Below are positions 1 to 7,920 of a DNA stretch of 64,000 nt, piece by piece. The DNA is from Rubellimicrobium arenae (GTDB lineage Bacteria; Pseudomonadota; Alphaproteobacteria; Rhodobacterales; Rhodobacteraceae). The notes under the pieces are model-generated. The model did not search any database, was not told the DNA's origin, and saw only the letters and a list, made by a program, of their open reading frames with translations. The stretch lies in the NCBI RefSeq assembly GCF_017916295.1, contig NZ_JAFMSS010000010.1, positions 1 through 64,000 on the forward strand, in the 5' to 3' direction. The translations under genes were made by a program, and so were the position numbers. Position 1 is the stretch's first letter, and each line of letters starts with the position of its first letter.

Positions 1-1
1 C

Positions 2-49
2 CACCGCACCTGGCGCGCCGCCCTGGCCCAGGTCCTCCACACCCCCTGA
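2..49 (+). CDS. possible 3' end of a gene cut by the window edge
   Basis: Frame 2 reads 15 codons ending in Trp-Arg-Ala-Ala-Leu-Ala-Gln-Val-Leu-His-Thr-Pro and a TGA at 47-49. It stops 5 bases before the stop of the convergent lrgB-like gene, as expected for two genes meeting tail to tail. The fragment is too short to assign to a family. It could also be a chance open stretch. Confidence 0.35.
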   Translation, partial: HRTWRAALAQVLHTP

Positions 50-54
50 CCCAA

Positions 55-771
55 TCAGGAGATGAGAAAAGCCAGAAGGGGCACGAGGATCGAGGTGGCG
101 ATGGCGTTCAGGGCCATCGCCAGCCCCGCGAACAGCCCGGCCGTCGGGCTGACGTCGTAGGCCCGCGCCGTCCCGATCCCATGCGAGGCCAGCCCCGCCG
201 CAAAGCCGCGCGCGGCATAGTCGGTGATCCGCATCGCATTCATGAGCGGCGTCACCACGAGGGCCCCCACGATCCCCGTCAGGATCACCAGCACCGCCGT
301 GAGCGAGGGGTTGCCGCCCAGCGACTCCGAGATTGCCATGGCGACGCCGGCCGTCGCCGACTTGGGCAGGAAGGACAGCAGGACCACCTTCGACAGGCCC
401 AGCGCCCGGCCCAGCACCAGCACCGACCCGGCCGCCACCACGGACCCGACCACGAGCGCCGCCGCCATGGGCAGGACGACCCGGCGCACCTGCTCCCATT
501 CGCGGACGAGCGGCACCGCGATGGCCACCGTCGCCGGCCCCAGCAGGAAGTGGACGAACTGCGCCCCCGCGAAGAACCGCTCGTAGGGCACCCCGAACCA
601 CCACAGGAGCGCCGAGAGCGCCAGGATGGATGTCAGCACGGGGCTGGCCAGCGGGTGGCGGCGCGCCCGGACCGAAAGCTCCACCGCCACGACCCAGATG
701 CAGACGGTCAACGTCAGCCAGACGAGCGGCGCGGCGGACAGATAGACCCAGAGCTCGACCGGGCTGCGCAT
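55..771 (-). CDS. lrgB: LrgB family membrane protein
   Basis: This 238-residue integral membrane protein has the LrgB/CidB fold signature: several hydrophobic helices and the conserved core LPKSATAGVAMAISESLGG, followed by GLASHGIGTARAY near the C-terminus. The family works with LrgA/CidA and has been linked to murein hydrolase control and export of small organic acids. I chose ATG at 771 because it overlaps the TGA of the upstream lrgA-like gene (TGATG), which suggests translational coupling. An in-frame ATG at 798 lies inside lrgA. The transported compound cannot be read from the sequence. Confidence 0.9.
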   Translation of the reverse strand: MRSPVELWVYLSAAPLVWLTLTVCIWVVAVELSVRARRHPLASPVLTSILALSALLWWFGVPYERFFAGAQFVHFLLGPATVAIAVPLVREWEQVRRVVLPMAAALVVGSVVAAGSVLVLGRALGLSKVVLLSFLPKSATAGVAMAISESLGGNPSLTAVLVILTGIVGALVVTPLMNAMRITDYAARGFAAGLASHGIGTARAYDVSPTAGLFAGLAMALNAIATSILVPLLAFLIS

Positions 772-1139
772 CACGGCGGATCCTCCCGCCCCATCCACCG
801 GCGGGTGAGGAGAAAGGCCCAGACTGTCGCGGCCAGCGTCAGGATTGCGGACAGGACGAGGACCACGGCGATGGCGGCCCCCTGCCCGTCGACCATGGCG
901 CCCAAGGCGACCACCCCGACGCCGGCCGGCACGAACAGCAGTCCGAGATGCGACAGGAGCCCGTCCGCCACCCGTTCGACCGGAAGGCCGGCCTCCGGCG
1001 CCCAGCGACGGGACGCCTGCAGGGCCAGGAAGAGGAGCACCAGCCCCACCACCGGGCCAGGGACCCTCAGCCCGGTCAGGAAGACCAGGCTTTCGCCCAG
1101 GAGCTGGAAGAGCAGCAGGGCTGCGATGCCTCGGATCAT
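771..1139 (-). CDS. lrgA: CidA/LrgA family holin-like protein
   Basis: This 122-residue protein has four predicted transmembrane segments and the LrgA motifs GESLVFLTGLRVPGPVVGL and LFVPAGVGVV. It is the usual partner of LrgB. The start is ATG at 1139, giving the N-terminus MIRGIAALLLFQLLGE, typical of the family. The open frame continues to 1484 but that part reads as non-membrane, Arg/Pro-rich sequence and is antisense to the flavin monooxygenase gene. The stop overlaps the lrgB start by one base, so the two form an operon. Confidence 0.88.
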   Translation of the reverse strand: MIRGIAALLLFQLLGESLVFLTGLRVPGPVVGLVLLFLALQASRRWAPEAGLPVERVADGLLSHLGLLFVPAGVGVVALGAMVDGQGAAIAVVLVLSAILTLAATVWAFLLTRRWMGREDPP

Positions 1140-1344
1140 GGGACGGCTATCCGGAAGACGGGCCAGGAGGGGCGGCGGGGTCGGACGTGGGGGCGGGCTG
1201 GGGCCGACACTGCCGCAGCCGGACCGCGGCGGCAACGCTTCGCGGCCACCACGCCGCACACGGCTTGTGCAGCGCCCCGGCTTTACCCCGGGACCGGCAG
1301 TTCCTACCCTCTGGGCAACCTCGATCCCGGCATCGGAGACCACC

Positions 1345-2388
1345 ATGCCCGCCATTTCCCTCGGACTCGACACCTTCGGCGACGTCACCCTCGGCCCGGA
1401 CGGACGGCCCAAACCGATGGACCAGGTCCTGCGCGACGTGGTCGAGGAGGCCGTGCTGGCCGACTCGGTCGGGATCGACTTCATCGGCCTCGGCGAACAT
1501 CATCGCGACGATTTCGCCATCTCCGCGCCCGAGATCGTGCTGGCCGCCATCGCGGGCCGCACCTCGCGCATCCGGCTCGGCACGGCCGTCACCGTCCTGT
1601 CCACCGACGACCCCGTGCGCGTGTTCCAGCGCTTCTCGACCCTGAACGCCCTGTCGAACGGCCGGGCCGAGGTGATCGTCGGGCGCGGCTCCTTCACAGA
1701 AAGCTACGGCCTCTTCGGCTTCGACCTCCAGGACTACGACACCCTGTTCGAGGAACGGCTCGACCTCTTCGCCCGGCTCGTGCGGGAGGAGAAGGTGACC
1801 TGGGAGGGCCAGACCCGCGCGCCGCTGCGCGACCAGACCGTCTATCCCCGGCTTGGCCCCGAGGGGCTCACCACCTGGGTCGGCGTGGGCGGCAGCCCCG
1901 AATCCGTGGTCCGCGTCGTGCGCCACGACCTCCAGCTCATGCTGGCCATCATCGGGGGCGACCCGCTGCGGTTCCGGGCCTATGTCGATCTCTACCACCG
2001 CGCCTGCCAGCAGATCGGGCGCACGCCCAAGCCCATCGGCGTCCATTCCCCCGGCTTCGTGGGCGAAACCGACGAAGCCGCGCGCGAAGCCCTGTGGCCG
2101 CATTACAGCACCATGTTCGGCCGCCTGGGCCGCGAGCGGGGCTGGCCGCCGGTCACCAAGGAGCGCTTCCTGGCCGAGGTCGAGCAGGGCGCCCTTTACG
2201 TCGGCTCGCCCGAGACGGTGGCCCGCAAGATCGTCCGCACCGTCCGGGGCCTGGGCATCCAGCGCTTCGACCTCAAATACGCCAATGGCGGCATGCCGCA
2301 TGACCAGCTCATGTCCTGCCTGCGCCTTTACGGCGAGAAGGTCATTCCCCAGGTGCGCGAGATGCTGAGCCTCGACGCCGCCGCCTGA
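1345..2388 (+). CDS. LLM class flavin-dependent oxidoreductase (luciferase-like)
   Basis: The 347-residue product belongs to the bacterial luciferase-like monooxygenase family, single-chain FMN-linked TIM-barrel enzymes. Visible family features are the N-terminal barrel strand, IGLGEHHRDDFA around residues 45-57, the segment IRLGTAVTVLSTDDPVRVFQ, and GRAEVIVGRGSFTESYGLFG, which resembles the flavin-binding loop. The start at ATG 1345 gives a normal family length; the frame stays open upstream to 181 only because of GC bias. Many relatives are of unknown substrate. A DoxX gene follows 171 bases downstream, so the two may be co-regulated. Confidence 0.88.
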   Translation: MPAISLGLDTFGDVTLGPDGRPKPMDQVLRDVVEEAVLADSVGIDFIGLGEHHRDDFAISAPEIVLAAIAGRTSRIRLGTAVTVLSTDDPVRVFQRFSTLNALSNGRAEVIVGRGSFTESYGLFGFDLQDYDTLFEERLDLFARLVREEKVTWEGQTRAPLRDQTVYPRLGPEGLTTWVGVGGSPESVVRVVRHDLQLMLAIIGGDPLRFRAYVDLYHRACQQIGRTPKPIGVHSPGFVGETDEAAREALWPHYSTMFGRLGRERGWPPVTKERFLAEVEQGALYVGSPETVARKIVRTVRGLGIQRFDLKYANGGMPHDQLMSCLRLYGEKVIPQVREMLSLDAAA

Positions 2389-2559
2389 GGCGGCCGGGCC
2401 GCCGGACATGCCCGGGGCCGCACATCGGCTGTGCGCCCCGCGCGTTGCGGGCCGGCCCGATCGGCCCAACAACCGCCCGGTCCCGCCCCCGCGGGATCCC
2501 CGACTTCGGCCTGCGCTCCGGCTTCGGCCCGGCCCGGGCCCCAACCGCAAGGAACGCCC

Positions 2560-2973
2560 ATGACCTCATCCCTCGAAACCACCTGGGCGCCCCGCGCCCT
2601 CAGCGTGCTGCGGATCGTCGCCGCGCTGATCTTCTTCGCCCATGGCACCCAGAAGCTCCTCGGCTTCCCGGCTTCGGACATGGTGCCGCCCCCGGGCTCC
2701 CTTCCCTGGATCGCCGGGGTGCTCGAACTCGTCGGCGGGGCGCTGCTGGTCGTCGGCCTGTTCACGCGACCGGTGGCCTTCGTGCTGTCCGGCCTCATGG
2801 CGGTGGCCTACTGGATCGCCCACGCCCCCCAGGGTCCCTTCCCGGCGCTGAACGGCGGCGACGCGGCCATCCTGTACTGCTTCGTGTTCCTGTATCTCGT
2901 CTTCGCAGGCCCGGGCCCCTGGAGCCTGGACGCCGCCATGGGCCGCAACGGGCGCTCCACGGCCCGGGCGTGA
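2560..2973 (+). CDS. DoxX family membrane protein
   Basis: This 137-residue protein has four hydrophobic segments and the DoxX signature RIVAALIFFAHGTQKLLGFP at its N-terminus, then ELVGGALLVVGLFTRPVAF. DoxX proteins are small inner-membrane proteins, some linked to thiosulfate:quinone oxidoreductase or redox stress; most have no defined reaction. ATG 2560 is preceded by a purine-rich AAGGAACG. The gene lies between the luciferase-like oxidoreductase and the iron importer. Confidence 0.87.
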   Translation: MTSSLETTWAPRALSVLRIVAALIFFAHGTQKLLGFPASDMVPPPGSLPWIAGVLELVGGALLVVGLFTRPVAFVLSGLMAVAYWIAHAPQGPFPALNGGDAAILYCFVFLYLVFAGPGPWSLDAAMGRNGRSTARA

Positions 2974-3005
2974 CCCTCGGGCGGGAGGGTTCCGCAAAGT
3001 CAGGC

Positions 3006-3036
3006 GGCTTTTCCTAGCATTTCACTAGGGAAAGCC
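3006..3036. promoter_or_regulatory. 12-bp inverted repeat upstream of the siderophore importer
   Basis: GGCTTTTCCTAG (3006-3017) pairs with CTAGGGAAAGCC (3025-3036) across a 7-base loop, with only one T-G wobble. It lies 33 bases after the DoxX stop and about 100 bases before the importer start. No T-run follows on either strand, so it may be an operator or RNA hairpin and not a standard terminator. It does not resemble a Fur box or an iron-Rhodo-box. Confidence 0.5.
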
Positions 3037-3138
3037 TCTGGACAAGGACGGGACGGGTGTCCTACCCCCGTTCCAACCGCGACGAGCCAGGTTCTCCCAG
3101 CCAGTCGCACGTCCCGACGTGCCTCAGGAGACCCGCTC

Positions 3139-4041
3139 ATGCCCCGTTTCCCCCTTCTGGCCGCTGCTGTCCTGCTTGCCCCGCCCGCCTTCGCCCAAGG
3201 GGTGACCGTGGAGACCGCGCGCGGCCCCGCCGACCTGCCCGGGGCTCCGGCCTCCGTGGCGGCCTATGACATCGCCGCCATCGACACCCTGGACGCGCTG
3301 GGCGTCGCCCCGACGGGGGTGCCGGACCGGCTTTACGTCGATTACCTGTCGCACCTGGCCGGCACCGCCACCCCGGTCGGCACCCTGTTCGAGCCCGATC
3401 TCGAGGCGCTGAACGCCCTCGCGCCCGATCTGGTGATCGTCGGCGGACGCTCGGCCGACCAGCTCGACTCGGTGTCGGCGCTCGCCCCGGCCATCGACAT
3501 GACCATCCCCGGAGGCGACCTGGTGACCCAGGCGCTGGCCCGGCTCGACGCCTACGGCACGATCTTCGGACGCGAGGAGGAGGCCCGGCGCCTGGCCGAG
3601 GGGTTCCAGGCCAAGCTTCAGGAAGCGCGCGCCGTCGTCGCCGACCAGGGGGACGCCCTGATCGTCATGACCAACGGCCCCAAGGTCACCGCCTACGGCG
3701 CGGGATCGCGGTTCGGCTGGATCCATCAGGCGACCGGCTTCCCCGAGGCGGTGCCCGGCCTCGAGGACGCCTCGCACGGCGAGGCCATCAGCTTCGAGTT
3801 CATCCGCGAGGCCGATCCCGACTGGCTGATCGTGGTGGACCGCGCCGCGGCCATCGGCGAGGACGGCGAGCGGGCGCAGCAGACCCTGGACAACGAACTC
3901 GTCGCCGGCACCACCGCCTGGCGCGACGGCCATGTCATCTACCTCGACGCCGCGGCGACCTATGTCGCCGGAGGCGGGATCCAGTCCATGTCGCGGACGC
4001 TCGACACCCTGATCGAGGGGATCCGCGCGACCGGATCGTGA
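3139..4041 (+). CDS. iron-siderophore ABC importer, substrate-binding protein
   Basis: The 300-residue product is a periplasmic binding protein of the cluster that delivers ferric siderophores or heme (FatB/CeuE/YclQ-like). It has a signal peptide (residues 1-19, cleavage after PPAFA), the motif LGVAPTGVPD near residue 55, LAPDLVIVGGRS around 95-105 and a C-terminal YLDAAATYVAGGGIQSM. It heads a four-gene operon with two permeases and an ATPase of the matching family, joined by short overlaps. Family knowledge supports iron-chelate uptake; the particular chelate is not determined. No outer-membrane TonB receptor is seen in the window. Confidence 0.88.
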   Translation: MPRFPLLAAAVLLAPPAFAQGVTVETARGPADLPGAPASVAAYDIAAIDTLDALGVAPTGVPDRLYVDYLSHLAGTATPVGTLFEPDLEALNALAPDLVIVGGRSADQLDSVSALAPAIDMTIPGGDLVTQALARLDAYGTIFGREEEARRLAEGFQAKLQEARAVVADQGDALIVMTNGPKVTAYGAGSRFGWIHQATGFPEAVPGLEDASHGEAISFEFIREADPDWLIVVDRAAAIGEDGERAQQTLDNELVAGTTAWRDGHVIYLDAAATYVAGGGIQSMSRTLDTLIEGIRATGS

Positions 4042-4997
4042 CGCGCGCGCCGGGCATCGCCGCCGCCGGGCTGGGCCTCCTGGCCCTGGCCGCGGCCTCG
4101 CTCCTGACCGGGGTCATCGCGCTGGGGCCGGGAACCTGGGACGGCCCGGAGGCGCTGGCCGTGCTGGCGGTCAGCCGCATCCCGCGAACCCTGGCCGCCC
4201 TCCTGACCGGCGCCTCCATGGCCGTCGCGGGCCTCATCATGCAGATGCTGGCCCGCAACCGCTTCATCGAGCCCGCGACAGCCGGCACGGGCCAGAGCGC
4301 CGCGCTCGGCATCCTGGGGGTCACGCTGCTCTGGCCCGCGGCACCCATCTGGGCGCAGATGGGCACGGCCAGCCTGGCCGCGATCCTGGGCAGCCTGGGC
4401 TTCCTGCTGATGATCCGCCGCCTGCCGCCCACCCAGCCGCTGCTCGTGCCCCTGGTCGGGCTCATCTACGGCGGCCTCCTCGGCGCGGCGGTGGGGGCGA
4501 TCGGCTATCAGCTCGACCTCCTCCAGTATGTTGAGGTCTGGATGAACGGCGAGTTCTCGGGCGTGCTCCGCGGCCGCTACGAGCTCCTCTGGGCCAGCGG
4601 CGCGCTGACCCTCCTCGCCTACGCCTTCGCGGACCGCTTCACCATCGCCGGCCTCGGCCGGGAGGCGAGCGTGAGCCTCGGCCTGAACTACGCCCGGGTC
4701 GTGGCGGTGGGCCTGCTGATCGTGTCGGTCACCACCGCGCTGACCGTCGTCACAGTCGGCATGATCCCCTTCGTGGGCCTCGTGGTGCCCAACATCGTGA
4801 GCCGCCTCGCGGGCGACAACCTGCGGGCGACCCTGCCGGGCGTCGCCGCCCTGGGCGCCGGGCTGGTGCTGGCCTGCGACCTGCTCGGGCGCATCGTCCG
4901 CGCCCCCTACGAGATCCCGGTCGGCACTCTCCTGGGCGTGCTCGGGGCGCTCCTGTTCCTTTGGCTCCTCAATGCGCGGCCCCGCCATGCGCGCTAG
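4038..4997 (+). CDS. iron-siderophore ABC importer, FecCD-type permease 1
   Basis: This 319-residue polytopic protein has the FecCD-type layout: conserved NRFIEPATAGTGQSAALG after the second helix and GMIPFVGLVVPNIVSRLAGDN near residue 240, which is the loop contacting the ATPase. The start is GTG at 4038, overlapping the TGA of the binding-protein gene (GTGA). It pairs with the next permease to form the heterodimeric membrane channel. Confidence 0.9.
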   Translation: MTRAPGIAAAGLGLLALAAASLLTGVIALGPGTWDGPEALAVLAVSRIPRTLAALLTGASMAVAGLIMQMLARNRFIEPATAGTGQSAALGILGVTLLWPAAPIWAQMGTASLAAILGSLGFLLMIRRLPPTQPLLVPLVGLIYGGLLGAAVGAIGYQLDLLQYVEVWMNGEFSGVLRGRYELLWASGALTLLAYAFADRFTIAGLGREASVSLGLNYARVVAVGLLIVSVTTALTVVTVGMIPFVGLVVPNIVSRLAGDNLRATLPGVAALGAGLVLACDLLGRIVRAPYEIPVGTLLGVLGALLFLWLLNARPRHAR

Positions 4998-5928
4998 GTT
5001 CCTTTGGCTCGGGCTCGGGCTCCTGCTGGCCTCGGCGCTGTTCCTGACGCTCGGGGCGCGCGGGGACTGGGGCTTCGTGCTGATGCTCCGGGGCACGCGG
5101 CTCCTGGCGCTGCTGGTGGTGGGGGCCGCGATGGCCGTGGCCACCGTGCTGTTCCAGACCCTTTCCGGCAACCGCATCCTGACGCCCTCGGTCATGGGGT
5201 TCGACGCGCTCTTCGTGCTGCTCCAGACCATGCTGGCCGTGACGCTGGGCGGCTTCGGCCTGGCCTCCCTTCCCGCGCAGATCCGGTTCGGGCTGGAGCT
5301 CGCGCTGCTCCTTGCCGCGGCGCTGGCCCTGTTCGGCACCCTCCTGGGACAGTCGCGGCCGGATCTCCACCGGATGATCCTGACCGGCCTCATCTTCGGC
5401 GTGCTGTTCCGCAGCCTTGCGGGCTTTCTCCAGCGCCTCATCGACCCCAACGACTTCGCCATCGTCCAGAGCGCCGCCTTCGCCCGCTTCAACGCCATCC
5501 CGGCCGACCTCCTGGCCCTGTCCACGGTCCTGACCCTGGCCGCGCTCGGGGCGGCCTGGAGCCTCCGGCACCGGCTCGACGTCATGGCACTGGGCCGCGA
5601 CCATGCCGTGAGCCTTGGCGTCGATCACCGCCGGACGCTGCTGCTCGCGCTCGTCGTAGTGGCCGTGCTCGTGTCGGTCTCGACCGCCCTGGTCGGGCCG
5701 GTGACGTTCTTCGGGCTGCTGGTGGCCGCGCTGGCCCAGCTCGTGCTGCGCGACCACCGCCACGCCGTCCTTCTGCCGGGCGCGGCGCTCGTTGCCGGAA
5801 TCGTGCTGGTCGCCGGCCAGACCCTGGTCGAACGGGTGTTCCACCTGTCCATCACCCTGGCCGTCGCGGTGGAGTTCGCGGGCGGCCTCCTTTTCCTTGC
5901 CCTCGTCCTCCGGAGCCCCGCGCGATGA
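4972..5928 (+). CDS. iron-siderophore ABC importer, FecCD-type permease 2
   Basis: The 318-residue product is a second FecCD-type permease, with SGNRILTPSVMGFDALF near residue 65 and VGPVTFFGLLVAALAQ near 240. It resembles FatC/CeuC-type subunits. It overlaps the previous permease by 26 bases; a second in-frame ATG at 4987 would reduce this overlap to 11 bases. Its stop overlaps the ATPase start (ATGA at 5925-5928). Confidence 0.88.
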   Translation: MRGPAMRARFLWLGLGLLLASALFLTLGARGDWGFVLMLRGTRLLALLVVGAAMAVATVLFQTLSGNRILTPSVMGFDALFVLLQTMLAVTLGGFGLASLPAQIRFGLELALLLAAALALFGTLLGQSRPDLHRMILTGLIFGVLFRSLAGFLQRLIDPNDFAIVQSAAFARFNAIPADLLALSTVLTLAALGAAWSLRHRLDVMALGRDHAVSLGVDHRRTLLLALVVVAVLVSVSTALVGPVTFFGLLVAALAQLVLRDHRHAVLLPGAALVAGIVLVAGQTLVERVFHLSITLAVAVEFAGGLLFLALVLRSPAR

Positions 5929-6683
5929 TCGAGATCAGACAGGTCAGCCATCGGATCGGGGGAACGCCGATCCTGTCGGACATCGACGTCACCATCCCCA
6001 AGGGCGGGATCACCGCCCTGATCGGCCCGAACGGCGCCGGGAAGTCCACGCTCCTCGGCCTTGTCGCGCGGCTCGAACGGCTCCAGGCGGGGCGCATCGC
6101 GGTCGACGGCCTGGACGTCGCGCGGACCCCCACCGACCGGCTGGCCCGCACCCTGGCGATCCTGCGGCAGGACGGGACCGTGGCGGCGCGGCTGACCGTC
6201 CGCGACCTCGTGGGCTTCGGCCGCTACCCGCACCACAAGGGCTGGCCCGGCCCCGCCGACCGGGACGCGGTCGAGGAGGCGCTGGAGGCCTTCGACCTCG
6301 CCCCGCTCGGGACCCGCTTCGTCGATACGCTGTCCGGGGGCCAGCGCCAGCGGGCGATGGTGGCGATGACCTACGCGCAGGGCACCGACTACATCCTGCT
6401 GGACGAGCCGCTGAACAACCTCGACCTCGCCCATGCCCGCGCCCTGATGCAACGGCTGCGCGGGATGGCCGACCGGCACGGGCGCACCATCGTGGTCGTG
6501 CTGCACGAGGTGAACTACGCCGCCCACTACGCCGACCGCATCATCGGCCTCCGCGACGGCCGGATCGCCGCCCAGGGCCCGGCCCCGGAGGTCCTGACCG
6601 AACCCACGCTGTCGTCGCTCTTCGGCTCGCCCGTGCGGCTGGGCCGCGTGGGGGAGCACACGGTCGTCCTGCACCACGCCTGA
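5925..6683 (+). CDS. iron-siderophore ABC importer, ATP-binding protein
   Basis: This 252-residue ATPase has Walker A GPNGAGKST (residues 34-42), the Q-loop in LRQDG, the signature LSGGQRQRAMVAM, Walker B ILLDEPLNNLDL and the switch histidine in VVLHEVNYA. The sequence resembles FatE/CeuD/YclP ATPases of ferric siderophore importers. It is the last gene of the operon. Confidence 0.9.
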   Translation: MIEIRQVSHRIGGTPILSDIDVTIPKGGITALIGPNGAGKSTLLGLVARLERLQAGRIAVDGLDVARTPTDRLARTLAILRQDGTVAARLTVRDLVGFGRYPHHKGWPGPADRDAVEEALEAFDLAPLGTRFVDTLSGGQRQRAMVAMTYAQGTDYILLDEPLNNLDLAHARALMQRLRGMADRHGRTIVVVLHEVNYAAHYADRIIGLRDGRIAAQGPAPEVLTEPTLSSLFGSPVRLGRVGEHTVVLHHA

Positions 6684-6738
6684 CCGGCCGATCCGGCTCA
6701 GCTATCTTGCGACCAGTCGTTTTCCAGACTTGTTTGAA

Positions 6739-6751
6739 TCATATTGTATGA
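6739..6751. promoter_or_regulatory. candidate operator upstream of ytfQ
   Basis: TCATA-TTG-TATGA is a perfect 5-bp inverted repeat in the only AT-rich stretch between the iron importer and ytfQ, 43 bases before the ytfQ start. The TTGTATGA half resembles sites used by FadR-type GntR regulators, and such a regulator is the last gene of this operon (11416-12150). Binding is inferred. Confidence 0.4.
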
Positions 6752-6793
6752 CTAATCTGACCTGAGCCGAAAGGCTCCAAGGGAGGAAAATCA

Positions 6794-7741
6794 ATGATCA
6801 GAACACTTTTCGCCAGCGCATCGGCGCTGGTGCTGGCGACGGCTGCCTCGGCGCAGGTGGTGGGCTTCTCGCAGATCGGATCCGAATCCGGCTGGCGCGC
6901 CGCCGAGACCACGGTCACCAACCAGGAAGCCGAGGCCCGCGGCATCCAGCTCCAGTTCTCGGACGCCCAGCAGAAGCAGGAAAACCAGATCGCCGCCGTC
7001 CGCTCGTTCATCGCGCAGGGCGTGGACGCGATCCTTCTGGCCCCCGTGGTCGCCACCGGCTGGGACGCCGTGCTGGAAGAGGCCAAGGAAGCCGAGATCC
7101 CCGTCGTCCTTCTCGACCGGATGGTGGACAGCGATCCCTCCCTGTACCTGACCGCCGTGGGCTCGGACCTCGTGCACGAGGGCGAGGTCGCGGGCCAGTG
7201 GCTCGTGGACCATGTGGCCGACCAGCCCTGCCGCGTGGTCGAGCTTCAGGGCACGACCGGCTCCTCCCCCGCCATCGACCGCAAGACCGGCTTCGAGAAC
7301 GCCATCAAGGGTCACGACAACATCGAGATCGTCCGCTCGCAGACCGGCAACTTCACCCGGGCCGAGGGCAAGACCGTCATGGAGTCCTTCCTCCAGGCCG
7401 AGAATGGCGGCGCCGACATCTGCGCGCTCTATGCCCATAACGACGACATGGCCGTGGGCGCGATCCAAGCCATCAAGGAAGCGGGTCTCAAGCCCGGCGA
7501 GGACATCCTCGTGGTGTCCATCGACGCCGTGCCGGACATCTTCCAGGCCATGGCGGCGGGCGAGGCCAACGCCACCGTCGAGCTGACCCCCAACATGGCG
7601 GGCCCGGCCTTCGACGCGCTCAAGGCCTACTGGGACAACGGGACCGAGCCGCCCAAGTTCATCCAGACCGAGTCCAAGCTCTACACCCAGGCCGACGACC
7701 CGCAGGCGGAGTACGACCGCCGCAAGGACCTCGGCTACTGA
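6794..7741 (+). CDS. ytfQ: sugar ABC importer, YtfQ-like binding protein
   Basis: The 315-residue product is a type-I periplasmic sugar-binding protein close to YtfQ, which binds galactofuranose in Escherichia coli. The signal peptide covers residues 1-20, ending in ASA. YtfQ-like stretches include GFSQIGSESGWRAAE, AQGVDAILLAPVVATGWD, and CALYAHNDDMAVGAIQAIKEAG. The start is ATG 6794, preceded by the strong site GGGAGGAAA. The order ytfQ-ytfR-ytfT-yjfF matches the E. coli galactofuranose importer. The real sugar may be another furanose or a related pentose. Confidence 0.92.
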   Translation: MIRTLFASASALVLATAASAQVVGFSQIGSESGWRAAETTVTNQEAEARGIQLQFSDAQQKQENQIAAVRSFIAQGVDAILLAPVVATGWDAVLEEAKEAEIPVVLLDRMVDSDPSLYLTAVGSDLVHEGEVAGQWLVDHVADQPCRVVELQGTTGSSPAIDRKTGFENAIKGHDNIEIVRSQTGNFTRAEGKTVMESFLQAENGGADICALYAHNDDMAVGAIQAIKEAGLKPGEDILVVSIDAVPDIFQAMAAGEANATVELTPNMAGPAFDALKAYWDNGTEPPKFIQTESKLYTQADDPQAEYDRRKDLGY

Positions 7742-7748
7742 CGGAACG

Positions 7749-7786
7749 CCGGGGCCGGCCAGTTTCTCCCACCGGACCGGCCCCGG
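7749..7786 (+). promoter_or_regulatory. intercistronic hairpin between ytfQ and ytfR
   Basis: CCGGGGCCGG (7749-7758) pairs perfectly with CCGGCCCCGG (7777-7786) around an 18-base loop, beginning 8 bases after the ytfQ stop. No T-run follows. Hairpins here often protect the 3' end of the binding-protein mRNA, so that it outnumbers the membrane subunits. Confidence 0.55.
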
Positions 7787-7920
7787 ACGCCGCGGCCGGA
7801 GCGGACCCCCGCTCCGGCCCGCGCGCCCAAGGCTGTTGCGCGCCCGGCCCGGCACCGCGCGGTGCCGTAGGGATGTCTTCATCCCAAGGCGGCAGGGTGA
7901 GCGGCGAAAGGACCTGATCC

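Noticed and set aside
181..1344. Upstream extension of the luciferase-like gene on the plus strand.
   Set aside because: It is antisense to lrgA/lrgB and is low-complexity Arg/Pro/His sequence. The conserved protein begins at ATG 1345.
3006..3036. Interpretation of this hairpin as a Rho-independent terminator of doxX.
   Set aside because: No T-run follows the stem on either strand. I kept it as an inverted repeat of unknown role.
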